64,000 bases of DNA. Source: an uncultured Porphyromonadaceae bacterium. GTDB taxonomy: Bacteria > Bacteroidota > Bacteroidia > Bacteroidales > Muribaculaceae. Each line of letters begins with the position of its first letter. Position 1 is the first letter of the stretch. This document shows positions 16,728 through 24,945 of this stretch, in pieces. The notes beneath the pieces are model-generated. The model did no database searches and was not told the DNA's origin. It saw nothing but the letters and a program-made list of their open reading frames with translations. The translations under genes and the position numbers were made by a program. The stretch covers positions 1 to 64,000 of the forward strand of contig CANOLV010000008.1 in the NCBI GenBank assembly GCA_947567425.1, given 5' to 3'.

Positions 16728-17103
16728 AATCCTTCATCATCTTGGCCAGCGAATCCGGCTCGATCTCATAAGTGGCCGAATCGCGATAGTCCAGGACAAA
16801 CTGCTCTACAGTGTCGGTCTTTTCACCATACTTCGCTATGTATGAATCTGACCTCAGAGTGATATTGACCAGCCCCTGGGTCTGCTCTTTTGCCTCGCGA
16901 GCCTTCGTTAATTCACCCTCGGGCATATTGCCTTTTATAGTCTCCTTCCCGGTGGATGCACTGTAATGATAATAGTACATATCTTCGGGCCACTCCTCCT
17001 CGTATGCTACGGCCTTGACCGCATCATTCTCCGAAATACCATGGCCACCGGAGCATCCCGCCAACATAAGCAAACCTACAATAACTACAAAAAATTTAAC
17101 CAT
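16699..17103 (-). CDS. Small lipoprotein with a miaA-like C-terminus
   Basis: A 134-residue lipoprotein: signal peptide MVKFFVVIVGLLMLAGC with the lipobox LAGC (Cys17), then a charged globular part with no recognised fold. It may be DUF4878-like by size and composition. Its last residues, AESHGGRL, are identical to the last residues of MiaA, because the end of the gene lies inside direct repeat A. The natural C-terminus was probably replaced when the duplication arose. It is followed on the minus strand by the scaffold-like gene, with another lipoprotein gene 20 nt upstream. Probable location: inner face of the outer membrane. Confidence 0.75.
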   Translation of the reverse strand: MVKFFVVIVGLLMLAGCSGGHGISENDAVKAVAYEEEWPEDMYYYHYSASTGKETIKGNMPEGELTKAREAKEQTQGLVNITLRSDSYIAKYGEKTDTVEQFVLDYRDSATYEIEPDSLAKMMKDFAESHGGRL

Positions 17104-17123
17104 CTAAGTAACCCTTATTTAAT

Positions 17124-17852
17124 TTATACATTTACACGACTCTTACATCTGCGATATCTTGATATTGCTAAAAGAACTTCATCAGCAGTATCACATGCCA
17201 AATTAATATCTACACGAGGATCTTCCCCTTCAAGATATAAATCTATTGCATCTTGAGCAAGGTGACAAGCAATCTCGTATATTAATGTTCTTTCACAATC
17301 TTCGAATGAAGAAAAGTGAACCGTTATTGGATCGCCATCAGTTGTAACCAATATCTCATCCATAATATGTACTACAGAAATATATAAATCTTCCACAACT
17401 AAAGGTTGATCATTAATAGACTCAACATACTTTTCTCGACCAGCCGCATCCGAAAATGCGTAATCATTTGCAAAATTATAAAAATTGGAAACCGTTTGAG
17501 CTGACGTTATTTCTATCAATCTATTGACATTGTCAGTGCTACCACTATATTTATCTGCCATAAGACACCTCTTTTCGATGGAATCAGACCAGATATTGAA
17601 CTCGTCAGGACTCATAGCATCAACGTAATCAAGCAAATAAACTATACTGTAATGTTTGCCACTTTTCGACACTGGATTGTCTCCCAATTTTCTGCTTATT
17701 GACGAGTTATATGCTGATATATATTCATCCACAATCAAACTCATTGAAAACTCTGCACCATCTTTTGACTCAGCACAATTCACCAACTCATCTGAATTAC
17801 ATGAAAACAGAAAACCGCTTATCAGGGACAAGCAAACAATAGATTTTTTCAT
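17124..17852 (-). CDS. AT-rich lipoprotein of unknown function
   Basis: A 242-residue protein with a lipoprotein signal MKKSIVCLSLISGFLFSC (lipobox LFSC, Cys18). The mature part is rich in Asp, Ser, Tyr and Ile, largely helical by composition, and matches no family I know. Its codons are much more A/T rich than those of miaA, pepT or the capsid genes, which suggests a foreign origin. It forms a pair with the lipoprotein gene 20 nt downstream, and the pair is bracketed by the direct repeat. A lipoprotein pair beside a phage-like island could concern exclusion or surface change; this is only a guess. Confidence 0.75.
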   Translation of the reverse strand: MKKSIVCLSLISGFLFSCNSDELVNCAESKDGAEFSMSLIVDEYISAYNSSISRKLGDNPVSKSGKHYSIVYLLDYVDAMSPDEFNIWSDSIEKRCLMADKYSGSTDNVNRLIEITSAQTVSNFYNFANDYAFSDAAGREKYVESINDQPLVVEDLYISVVHIMDEILVTTDGDPITVHFSSFEDCERTLIYEIACHLAQDAIDLYLEGEDPRVDINLACDTADEVLLAISRYRRCKSRVNV

Positions 17853-18021
17853 AATTAAAATATTAAAATTGATTTAATATTAGTAACAAAAAAAAGTAAA
17901 AAAAAGTTTTACAAATCGCAAAATAACTCAAAAAACATATCAATATCGACCTATATATAGAAAATTTTATTCCCCATCAGCGATTGCATATAGTGCAAAT
18001 AGAGTCTATATAGAATCTTAG

Positions 18022-18222
18022 TCACTCAAATAAATCGATCAGAAAATATTTGGCGCGGACGTCGCGGTTCTCGACAGCCAGAATGTCCAGATGAACATCC
18101 ACCGCAGAATCTCTGCCACTTTGCAGCACTGCTTCTTCCACGTCCATATCCGGCGTATCCATTGCATCAGCGTCATCGGCGATTTGTCGTTCGGGGAATT
18201 CGTGTGTTGTGACTTCATCCAT
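18022..18222 (-). pseudogene. Truncated second copy of the scaffold-like gene
   Basis: About 63 codons match the N-terminal half of the scaffold-like protein (MDE(I/V)TTHEFPERQIADDADAMDTPDM), then the frame ends soon after a segment equivalent to NRDVRAxxFLxDL. The C-terminal half is absent. Upstream, the leader present in copy A is deleted so that the ATG is fused directly to older upstream sequence. It is probably not functional. Confidence 0.8.
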
Positions 18223-18364
18223 CAAAAAAGTTACAACAATATTCACCAATTGATACTGCAAAATTGGGACAAAATTTTTCATCTGCCCCAATTACCGTTA
18301 GAAATCAACGTTTTAGTTCAGTAAGAAAAGAGCATTTACAGCCGTCCGCCGTGACTCTCGGCAA
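18034..18364. repeat. Direct repeat copy B
   Basis: Copy B matches 16308-16727 and runs into the miaA coding end (18336-18364). Since it is continuous with the true miaA gene, B marks the ancestral junction next to miaA and A the derived one at that end. Confidence 0.88.
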
Positions 18365-19274
18365 TTGCCTGCAGGGCTTGGTCGAGAAGCGGGCGCGAAG
18401 GGTCGAGACACACCACGGACGAGTCGCGGCGCAACCATGTCAACTGCTTTTTAGCGTAGACACGGGTATTTTTAGCGATTCTCGGGACGGCCACCTCATA
18501 CGGCATCACGCCGTCGAAATAGGCGAACATCTCCTTATAACCCACGGTATTGAGCGAATTAAGATGGCGAAGCGGATACACCCGCCGTGCCTCATCTTCA
18601 AGCCCGGCCGACACCATGGCATCGACGCGCCGGTTGATACGGTCAAACAACTCGTCGCGACTGTAGTCGATCATCATCTTGACCACCCTGAACGAGCGTT
18701 CCTTCCTGGCGCCGGTCAGCAATGACGAATATGGGACTCCGGCCTCTATCGAAATCTCAACGGCATGTATCAGACGCTTATGGTTGGCCGGATCAGCCTT
18801 GGCCAGATATTCCGGATCCAGATTGCGGAGCATGGCCCGCACACCCTCTATGCCCTCGCGCTCATACAGTTCTGCCGTGGTTCTGCGGACATGATCGGAC
18901 ACAGTCGGAAGTTCGTCCATGCCGTTGACCACAGCGTCGATGTACATCATCGAACCTCCGCACATGACAGCATAGCCGCCTGACCGGCTGAACAGACCGG
19001 GCAAAAGGGCCAGAACCTCCTCCTCAAAACGCGACGCGCTGAAGTAGTCGTCAAGCTCCAAGGTGCCGACAAAGTGGTGGCGGACGGCGGCAAGCTGCTC
19101 CGGCGTGGGCGCCGCAGTGCCGACAGGTATGCCGCGGTATATCTGACGAGAATCGGCTGAGATGACATCGCATCCCAGCCGACAGGCAAGTTGTATGGAT
19201 AAGTCGGTCTTACCGGAGCCTGTAGGCCCGGTGACCACTATAAGCAATGGCTTTGAGTCAGCCCGCAGCTCCAT
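18336..19274 (-). CDS. miaA: tRNA dimethylallyltransferase
   Basis: MiaA transfers the dimethylallyl group from DMAPP to A37 of tRNAs that read codons starting with U, the first step to ms2i6A. The 312-residue protein has the P-loop GPTGSGKTDLS, the ISADSRQIYRG motif, a GGSMMYIDAVVNG segment and NHKRLIHAVEI, all typical. Start ATG 19274 is chosen over a GTG four codons upstream. The final ten codons are part of the direct repeat shared with the lipoprotein gene at 16699. The next gene upstream is pepT, 26 nt away in the same direction. Confidence 0.96.
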   Translation of the reverse strand: MELRADSKPLLIVVTGPTGSGKTDLSIQLACRLGCDVISADSRQIYRGIPVGTAAPTPEQLAAVRHHFVGTLELDDYFSASRFEEEVLALLPGLFSRSGGYAVMCGGSMMYIDAVVNGMDELPTVSDHVRRTTAELYEREGIEGVRAMLRNLDPEYLAKADPANHKRLIHAVEISIEAGVPYSSLLTGARKERSFRVVKMMIDYSRDELFDRINRRVDAMVSAGLEDEARRVYPLRHLNSLNTVGYKEMFAYFDGVMPYEVAVPRIAKNTRVYAKKQLTWLRRDSSVVCLDPSRPLLDQALQAIAESHGGRL

Positions 19275-19300
19275 CTCCCTCAACACGTACAGGGAGATTT

Positions 19301-20521
19301 TTACTTGGAAGCCACAATCTTGGCTATCTCCACGATAACCTCCATGGCCTTCTCCATCGATTTGATGGGCACGAACTCATAACGGCCGTGGAAATTAAGG
19401 CCGCCAGCGAAAATGTTGGGACACGGCAGACCCTTGAACGAAAGCTGCGCACCGTCGGTACCGCCTCGGATGGGTACCACGTGGGGTGTCACTCCGACAT
19501 TGCGCATAGCCTCTTCGGCTATGTCGACGATATGCTTCACAGGTTCGATCTTCTCGCGCATATTATAGTACTGATCCTTGATCTCGATCACCGCACAATT
19601 GGGGAATTCATTGTTGACTTTACGCACCAGATGTTCAAGCTCTTTCTTGCGGCGCTCGAACCGGTCGCGGTCATGGTCGCGGATTATATAGGTGATGGTG
19701 GTCTGCTCGACGCTTCCCTCGATCGACACCAGATGGTAGAATCCTTCGTAGCCCTCGGTATGCTCGGGAGTCTCCCACCGCGGCAACATGGCCATGAACT
19801 GGTTGGCTATACGGATGGAGTTGATCAGCTTATGCTTGGCATAACCGGGATGGACATTACGGCCTGTAAACGTGATTTTGGCCGAAGCGGCGTTGAAATT
19901 CTCATATTCAAGCTCGCCGATTTCGCCTCCGTCCATAGTATAGGCCCATTCACATCCGAACCTCTCTACGTCAAACTTATGGGCGCCCTGGCCTATCTCC
20001 TCATCAGGATTGAAAGCCACACGGATCTTTCCGTGCTTAATCTCAGGATGCTTCTTCAGATAGTCGACAGCCGAAATGATTTCGGCTATACCGGCCTTGT
20101 CGTCGGCACCGAGCAGAGTATTACCGTCGGTCACTATCAGTGCCTGGCCCTTATAGTGATCAAGTTCGGGAAACTCGCGTGGCGACAGCACTATGCCCTT
20201 CTCCTTATTGAGAACTATGTCGCCGCCGGGATAATCCTCGACTATACGGGGCGACACATGACGGCCCGACATGTCGGGCGACGTGTCGAGATGGGCTATA
20301 AATCCTATCGTGGGTACAGGCTTGTCGGTATTGGCCGGCAGAGTGGCCATCAGATAGCCGTTGTCGTCAAGATATATCTCTTCAAGACCGAGATCGGCCA
20401 GTTCGCTCTCAAGATGCTGGGCAAAAGCCATCTGACCCGGAGTCGAAGGCCAAAGATTGGTGAGTTCGTCACTTTGCGTATCAAACTTCACATATTGTAG
20501 GAATCTATCTACTAAGTTCAT
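19301..20521 (-). CDS. pepT: Peptidase T (tripeptide aminopeptidase)
   Basis: A 406-residue cytoplasmic M20 zinc peptidase that releases the N-terminal residue from tripeptides. It shows the family metal-binding pieces: [30 protein letters not shown] with the bridging Asp, [14 protein letters not shown] with the catalytic Glu pair, [11 protein letters not shown], and the C-terminal [13 protein letters not shown]. The first residues [17 protein letters not shown] are also typical. Length is normal for PepT. It ends 26 nt before the miaA start and may be cotranscribed with it. Confidence 0.96.
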   Translation of the reverse strand: MNLVDRFLQYVKFDTQSDELTNLWPSTPGQMAFAQHLESELADLGLEEIYLDDNGYLMATLPANTDKPVPTIGFIAHLDTSPDMSGRHVSPRIVEDYPGGDIVLNKEKGIVLSPREFPELDHYKGQALIVTDGNTLLGADDKAGIAEIISAVDYLKKHPEIKHGKIRVAFNPDEEIGQGAHKFDVERFGCEWAYTMDGGEIGELEYENFNAASAKITFTGRNVHPGYAKHKLINSIRIANQFMAMLPRWETPEHTEGYEGFYHLVSIEGSVEQTTITYIIRDHDRDRFERRKKELEHLVRKVNNEFPNCAVIEIKDQYYNMREKIEPVKHIVDIAEEAMRNVGVTPHVVPIRGGTDGAQLSFKGLPCPNIFAGGLNFHGRYEFVPIKSMEKAMEVIVEIAKIVASK

Positions 20522-20658
20522 TGCAAAATATCTGTTTAGCGGTTAATACATGGTGATTTGTAAAGTTAAAAAATAATTTTCACAACGGCAAATAAAAAGA
20601 TGGCCGGCAATCCGTGAAGTGACGTGCATTTTATGAAAACAGGATGAAATTTACTTTG

Positions 20659-20666
20659 TATCTTTG
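20659..20666 (+). promoter_or_regulatory. -7 promoter element of the acetyltransferase operon
   Basis: TATCTTTG followed by CAG lies 21 nt before the ATG at 20687 and fits TAnnTTTG. A clear TTTG about 20 nt upstream is not seen, so support is partial. Confidence 0.5.
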
Positions 20667-20686
20667 CAGAAAAATATACTGAAGGT

Positions 20687-21304
20687 ATGGAATTTACTTT
20701 ATTTGAGCTTCTGAACGAGGGGGCATGGGTCTATGCCGGAGCGGCCGACTCACCCGAAGTGAGCGAGGCCCTGGAGCACTGCGCCGACCTTTGCTTCGAG
20801 ATCAATTCGACAAAGCCGTCGATGAAAAAGCGCCGGCAGGAGCTGTTATGCGAGCTTTTGGGTTCGATCGGGAGCGGATGCGTGATCCACAGTCCTTTCA
20901 GATGCGACTTTGGGAGCAACATCCGCATCGGCGACGAATTCATAGGCAACTTCAATCTGTCGATACTCGACGAAGCAGCCGTCAACATCGGTTCAAACGT
21001 AATGATAGGGCCTAACTGCTGCATCACCACTATAATGCATGCCCTCGATCCGGTGCAACGGCGCGACGGGCTGATGAGAGCCAAACCCGTGACTATAGCT
21101 GACAACGTATGGATAGCGGCCGGAGTCACAATCATGCCAGGAGTGGAGATAGGCGAAGGTGCAGTGATCGGTGCCGGAAGCGTGGTCACCAAATCCATAC
21201 CTGCACGGATGCTTGCATTCGGCAATCCATGCCGTCCGGTGCGAGAGATTACAGATGATGACCGAATCGATATCACAGACTGCCGGAACAATCATGGGAA
21301 ATAG
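20687..21304 (+). CDS. Maltose/galactoside-type O-acetyltransferase
   Basis: A 205-residue enzyme of the left-handed beta-helix acetyltransferases (MAA/LacA/NodL group). It has an N-terminal Mac-type domain, then hexapeptide repeats such as IRIGDEFIGNFNLSI and VNIGSNVMIGPNC, with the catalytic His in TIMHALD and the coil segment TIADNVWIAAGVTIMPGVEIG, ending in SVVTKSIPARMLAFGNPCRPVR. It moves acetyl from acetyl-CoA to a sugar hydroxyl; the acceptor is unknown. Its stop overlaps the start of the next gene by 11 nt, which indicates translational coupling. Confidence 0.9.
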   Translation: MEFTLFELLNEGAWVYAGAADSPEVSEALEHCADLCFEINSTKPSMKKRRQELLCELLGSIGSGCVIHSPFRCDFGSNIRIGDEFIGNFNLSILDEAAVNIGSNVMIGPNCCITTIMHALDPVQRRDGLMRAKPVTIADNVWIAAGVTIMPGVEIGEGAVIGAGSVVTKSIPARMLAFGNPCRPVREITDDDRIDITDCRNNHGK

Positions 21305-22409
21305 GATCTTGACACTGCTGGCCGGAGCTTTAATGGTTCTGACATCCGCGGCCGACTCCGCGGCATGCACATCGGCGATAGTCAGCGGAAGGCTGACCCG
21401 CGACGGGCGCCCGCTGATGTGGAAGCACCGCGACACCGGATGCGTAGACAACTTTGTGTCGACGGTCAGGGCACAGTCAGACGACGAGCTCGACTACGTA
21501 GCTCTATTCAACATGGGTGACTCCACCCTGTCGGAAGCGTGGATCGGGATGAATGAAGCCGGATTTGCCGTTATGAACACCGCATCCTACAATCTCGCTC
21601 CGGACACCGCGCCATACAAGGACAGGGAAGGTGCGGTGATGTCGGCCGCACTTAAGTCGTGCCGCACTTTGGCCGACTTTGAAAATATGCTCGACGGCAT
21701 GCCGAAGCCTTTGGGTGTGCAGGCCAACTTCGGAGCAATGGATGCCGTAGGCGACGCGGCATACTATGAGACATGCGACACAGGCTATGTGAAATTCGCC
21801 CTGTCCGACTCTCCGGAAGGATATATGGTAAGAACAAACTATTCCTGCTCGGGAGTGCCCGACACAGGGTTCGGTTATATACGAGAGCAAAACGAACTCG
21901 ACCTGCTGGCACCTTACATAGCATCGAAAAGCCTGACTCCGGCTACTTTCACAGAAGTGCTGTCGAGAAGTTTCTACCACTCGCTGCTGGGACGCGATAT
22001 GTCGGAAGCCGGCGACGAATGGATCATCGACCAGGACTTCATCCCGCGCTATTCGTCAAGCGCGTCGGTGGTGGTGGAAGGAGCCGCCACGCAGGAGGGA
22101 GATCCTGTCATGTGGACCGCGCTCGGTTATCCGCCCTGCTCATACGTGGAGGCCGTGACTGTCAACCACGTGCCTGATGGCCTGATGCCGTCAGGACCCG
22201 AGTGGCGAAGCCGCTTCTGCGACGAGGTGATGGCACGCAAAGCCGAAGTGTTTCCCATAACAAGAGGATCCGGCACCAAATATATACATGTGCCATCACT
22301 AAAAAAGTGGATGGACACGTGCCGAAGGCAATCAGAAAGCAACTACCGCAAATACAGAGGGCAGGATTCTGCAGTAAAACAAGACAAGACATTCACACAA
22401 ACAAAATGA
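21294..22409 (+). CDS. Exported Ntn hydrolase (linear amide / acyltransferase type, C45-like)
   Basis: This 371-residue protein has a signal peptide (about 1-24) after which the mature chain would start with Cys25 in ACTSAIV. An N-terminal Cys exposed by cleavage is the hallmark of Ntn hydrolases such as bile salt hydrolase, penicillin acylase and acyl-CoA:6-APA acyltransferase. Other family features are the early Arg in GRPLMWKHRDTG and the NEAGFAVMNTASYN segment that would include the oxyanion Asn. Probably periplasmic. ATG 21294 is chosen because it gives a proper signal peptide and couples to the previous gene. Substrate unknown; a bile-acid or N-acyl amide substrate is possible. Confidence 0.8.
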   Translation: MGNRILTLLAGALMVLTSAADSAACTSAIVSGRLTRDGRPLMWKHRDTGCVDNFVSTVRAQSDDELDYVALFNMGDSTLSEAWIGMNEAGFAVMNTASYNLAPDTAPYKDREGAVMSAALKSCRTLADFENMLDGMPKPLGVQANFGAMDAVGDAAYYETCDTGYVKFALSDSPEGYMVRTNYSCSGVPDTGFGYIREQNELDLLAPYIASKSLTPATFTEVLSRSFYHSLLGRDMSEAGDEWIIDQDFIPRYSSSASVVVEGAATQEGDPVMWTALGYPPCSYVEAVTVNHVPDGLMPSGPEWRSRFCDEVMARKAEVFPITRGSGTKYIHVPSLKKWMDTCRRQSESNYRKYRGQDSAVKQDKTFTQTK

Positions 22410-22777
22410 AGACAGCAATAATCACCATACTCCTCCTCTTGGCCGCCAACATATTTATGACAATAGCCTGGTACGGACACCTGAAACTGCAGTCGTCAGG
22501 CATATCCACGAACTGGCCGATATACGTGATAGTACTCGTCAGCTGGGGAATAGCATTGGTGGAATATTTCTTTCAAGTACCGGCCAACCGCCTGGGATTC
22601 GAGGAAAACGGAGGCCCGTTCTCGCTGATGCAGCTCAAAGTGATCCAAGAAGTGATCACTCTGGTAGTCTTTACAGTGTTCAGCGTGACAGTGTTCAAAG
22701 GCACCCAACTTCAGTGGAACCACTTTCTTGCGTTCCTTCTTCTTATCGGGGCCGTATATCTGGTATTTATGAAGTAA
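22406..22777 (+). CDS. DUF486 / DMT-like small membrane protein
   Basis: A 123-residue protein with four hydrophobic helices (about residues 3-23, 38-55, 78-98, 104-122) and the conserved EYFFQVPANRLGF segment between helices 2 and 3, typical of the DUF486 family in the drug/metabolite transporter group. Function unknown. The ATG overlaps the stop of the Ntn hydrolase gene (ATGA), so the three genes from 20687 form one coupled unit. It converges with the gene on the other strand with an 11-nt overlap of coding ends. Confidence 0.88.
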   Translation: MKTAIITILLLLAANIFMTIAWYGHLKLQSSGISTNWPIYVIVLVSWGIALVEYFFQVPANRLGFEENGGPFSLMQLKVIQEVITLVVFTVFSVTVFKGTQLQWNHFLAFLLLIGAVYLVFMK

Positions 22778-23255
22778 ACGGTATGGAGGCGGGTATCTCC
22801 TCCGGCCATAATCCGGACGGAACGACGATTATGTCATATCTGCCACCGGCCAGATGCAGCAATATGTCCGACTTCTGCACCGTGACAGCAGAAATGTCGG
22901 AACGACGGATTATGTCGTCGGGTCTGGGGCTGACGGCACTATCCTCCGCATCTTCATCCTCGTATACTATTCTGAGGACTTCGGCCTCGAATACTATGCG
23001 GTGGCGGAGTATCGACATGGCTGCCTTGGGCGACAGTGCATGGTAGTAGTACACCGTAACCATAATGTGGGGTAGTACAAGAAACACGAGGATAACGGCG
23101 ACAAACAGAAACCGCCAGTCAACAGCCAAGGACATTATGACGGCCACGGCCGGCGGAACAGTCACTATCCACCAATTATGGCGTGTCCACATACGCATCT
23201 GATGACGTGCATACGCGGCGGGAGTGATTTTGAACGGCTCTGTAGTCAAGCTCAT
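22767..23255 (-). CDS. YcxB-like membrane protein
   Basis: A 162-residue protein with two adjacent hydrophobic helices (roughly residues 28-45 and 48-68), followed by a cytoplasmic beta-rich domain with SDISAVTVQKSDILLHL and ending GLWPEEIPASIPFTS. The layout matches YcxB-like proteins. Function unknown. Start ATG 23255 is preferred over GTG 23276. Its 3' end overlaps the DUF486 gene on the other strand by 11 nt. Confidence 0.75.
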   Translation of the reverse strand: MSLTTEPFKITPAAYARHQMRMWTRHNWWIVTVPPAVAVIMSLAVDWRFLFVAVILVFLVLPHIMVTVYYYHALSPKAAMSILRHRIVFEAEVLRIVYEDEDAEDSAVSPRPDDIIRRSDISAVTVQKSDILLHLAGGRYDIIVVPSGLWPEEIPASIPFTS

Positions 23256-23363
23256 ACTGATCGGAATTATGCTCACTTAACATGCAACAAGTCCGGAATG
23301 GCAACGGATATCTACCGCCGACCAACCGGACTTCATGCATTCGGATAAAAATGTATATTCTGT

Positions 23364-24146
23364 TTACTTGCCTGCGACAACTTCGGCCTCGGCAATGCCT
23401 GCCAGCTCCGGATCTATCATGATTCGGCCGCAGTACTCGCAGACGATGACTTTCTTGTGCATCTTGATCTCCATCTGCTTCTGGGGCGGAATACGGTTGA
23501 AGCAACCGCCACAGGCATTTCTTTGGATATATACGATACCGAGTCCGTTGCGGGCATTGTCGCGGATGCGCTTGAAAGCCTTAAGTGTACGTTCGTCGAT
23601 CCGCGGTTCTATACCTTTTGCCTTAATGCGCAGACGCTCTTCGTCCTGCTTGGTCTCGCTCACGATCTCGTCAAGCTCCGACTTCTTTTCGGCAAGTATG
23701 TGCTCGCTGTCGCGAAGCTTTTCCTCGGTGGCGGCTATCTCATTGTTTTTAGTGTCGATGGCGCGCGCATACTCATTGAGGTGCTTTTCCGAAAGTTCGA
23801 TTTCCAAGGTCTGGAACTCAACCTCCTTTGAAAGGAGATCAAACTCGCGGTTATTGCGGACATTGTCGAGCTGCTCTTTGTAGCGAGCTATCTTGGCTTG
23901 CGAATCGTGGATCTTCTCCTTCTCCACCGCTGTCTTTTTACGGAACTCTTCAATCTCCTTGCGGAAATTGTCGATTCGGGTGCGCAGACCTTCGATGTTG
24001 TCCTCCAAGTCTTTGACTTCGAGAGGCAACTCGCCGCGGATGGTCTTTATTCTGTCGATTTCGCTGAGGATGGTCTGAAGCTCATAGAGCGACTTAAGAC
24101 GCTGCTCTACTGAAAGGACTTCGTTTTGTTTCTTGTCTGTAGCCAT
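23364..24146 (-). CDS. CdsZ-like zinc-ribbon coiled-coil protein
   Basis: A 260-residue protein with a long coiled coil (about residues 20-180, many Glu/Lys/Leu heptads) and a C-terminal zinc ribbon with two Cys pairs (ACGGCFNRIP and VCEYCGRIM). This is the C4-type zinc-ribbon family (DUF164, sometimes called CdsZ), linked to nucleic acid or flagellar/secretion functions in other groups. In this genome it lies 3 nt after nif3, as seen in many Bacteroidota. The precise role is not known. Confidence 0.9.
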   Translation of the reverse strand: MATDKKQNEVLSVEQRLKSLYELQTILSEIDRIKTIRGELPLEVKDLEDNIEGLRTRIDNFRKEIEEFRKKTAVEKEKIHDSQAKIARYKEQLDNVRNNREFDLLSKEVEFQTLEIELSEKHLNEYARAIDTKNNEIAATEEKLRDSEHILAEKKSELDEIVSETKQDEERLRIKAKGIEPRIDERTLKAFKRIRDNARNGLGIVYIQRNACGGCFNRIPPQKQMEIKMHKKVIVCEYCGRIMIDPELAGIAEAEVVAGK

Positions 24147-24149
24147 TGC

Positions 24150-24941
24150 TTACAAGTAGTTTATCGGATTTTTTTCAATATCAGAGTAATGAAGTGCAAA
24201 GTTAGGAAATTTTTCGCTAAGTACGTGATAAAAAATCTGTTTTGTGCACGATTCACTCTCGTAGTGGCCTATGTCGATAATAAAAATATCACCGACATGG
24301 TCAAGGAAATAGTTGTGCTTGGTGTCGGAAGTTATGTAGGCCTGCGCCCCTTGGCGTATGGCATCGGCCACAAACTCCGCTCCCGAGCCACCGCACATAG
24401 CCACCCGGCCGATCAACATGTCTCCGGCAGGAAGAGCCGAACATCTCGCCACCGGACTCCCGAAAGCCGACTTTACGGCGCTGACAAGCTCCACGGCGGT
24501 CATGGGAACAGGCAAATCGCCGATGGCTCCCAATCCAACGTCTGAACCGCTCTTTTCCGGAGCCAAAGTCTTGATGTCGGAAAGGCCAAGCACTGATGCC
24601 ATGTACCACGACACTCCCCCTTTGGCACAGTCTACCGGCGTGTGGCACGAATATACCGTGACACCCGATTGCAATGCCTTTGCCACGACACGCTCCACAC
24701 GGTTACCCCCAAGTATATGGGACAGTCCGCGGAATATCAGCGGATGATGGGCAACGATCATGTTGCATCCGCGGCCGGAGGCTTCTTCGACGATATCCTC
24801 GGTGACATCGACGCACAGGAGCACCCCGGTGCACTCATCACCGGGATTGCCCACCTGAAATCCGGAGTTGTCCCACTCTTCCTGTGTATGAAGAGGTGCG
24901 AACTGCTCCAATGCTTCTGCTATATCGCGGTTGCGGACCAT
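24150..24941 (-). CDS. Nif3-like dinuclear metal centre protein
   Basis: A 263-residue protein of the NIF3/YbgI/GTP cyclohydrolase I type 2 family. Metal-binding residues are in NMIVAHHPLIFRG and VYSCHTPVDC, with the C-terminal HNYFLDH and DIGHYESE motifs. It lacks the central insertion domain found in longer homologues. Family members bind two metal ions and may hydrolyse nucleotide-like compounds; the physiological role is uncertain. It starts 4 nt after aspS and precedes cdsZ by 3 nt, a single operon. Confidence 0.9.
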   Translation of the reverse strand: MVRNRDIAEALEQFAPLHTQEEWDNSGFQVGNPGDECTGVLLCVDVTEDIVEEASGRGCNMIVAHHPLIFRGLSHILGGNRVERVVAKALQSGVTVYSCHTPVDCAKGGVSWYMASVLGLSDIKTLAPEKSGSDVGLGAIGDLPVPMTAVELVSAVKSAFGSPVARCSALPAGDMLIGRVAMCGGSGAEFVADAIRQGAQAYITSDTKHNYFLDHVGDIFIIDIGHYESESCTKQIFYHVLSEKFPNFALHYSDIEKNPINYL

Positions 24942-24945
24942 AGAC

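Noticed and set aside
18022-18291. An intact 89-codon gene
   Set aside because: It is the damaged second copy of the scaffold-like gene start; the extra N-terminal codons come from the fused upstream repeat sequence.
19247-20500. A 417-codon plus-strand frame opposite pepT
   Set aside because: It is antisense to a clear PepT gene and has His/Leu-rich composition typical of such shadow frames.
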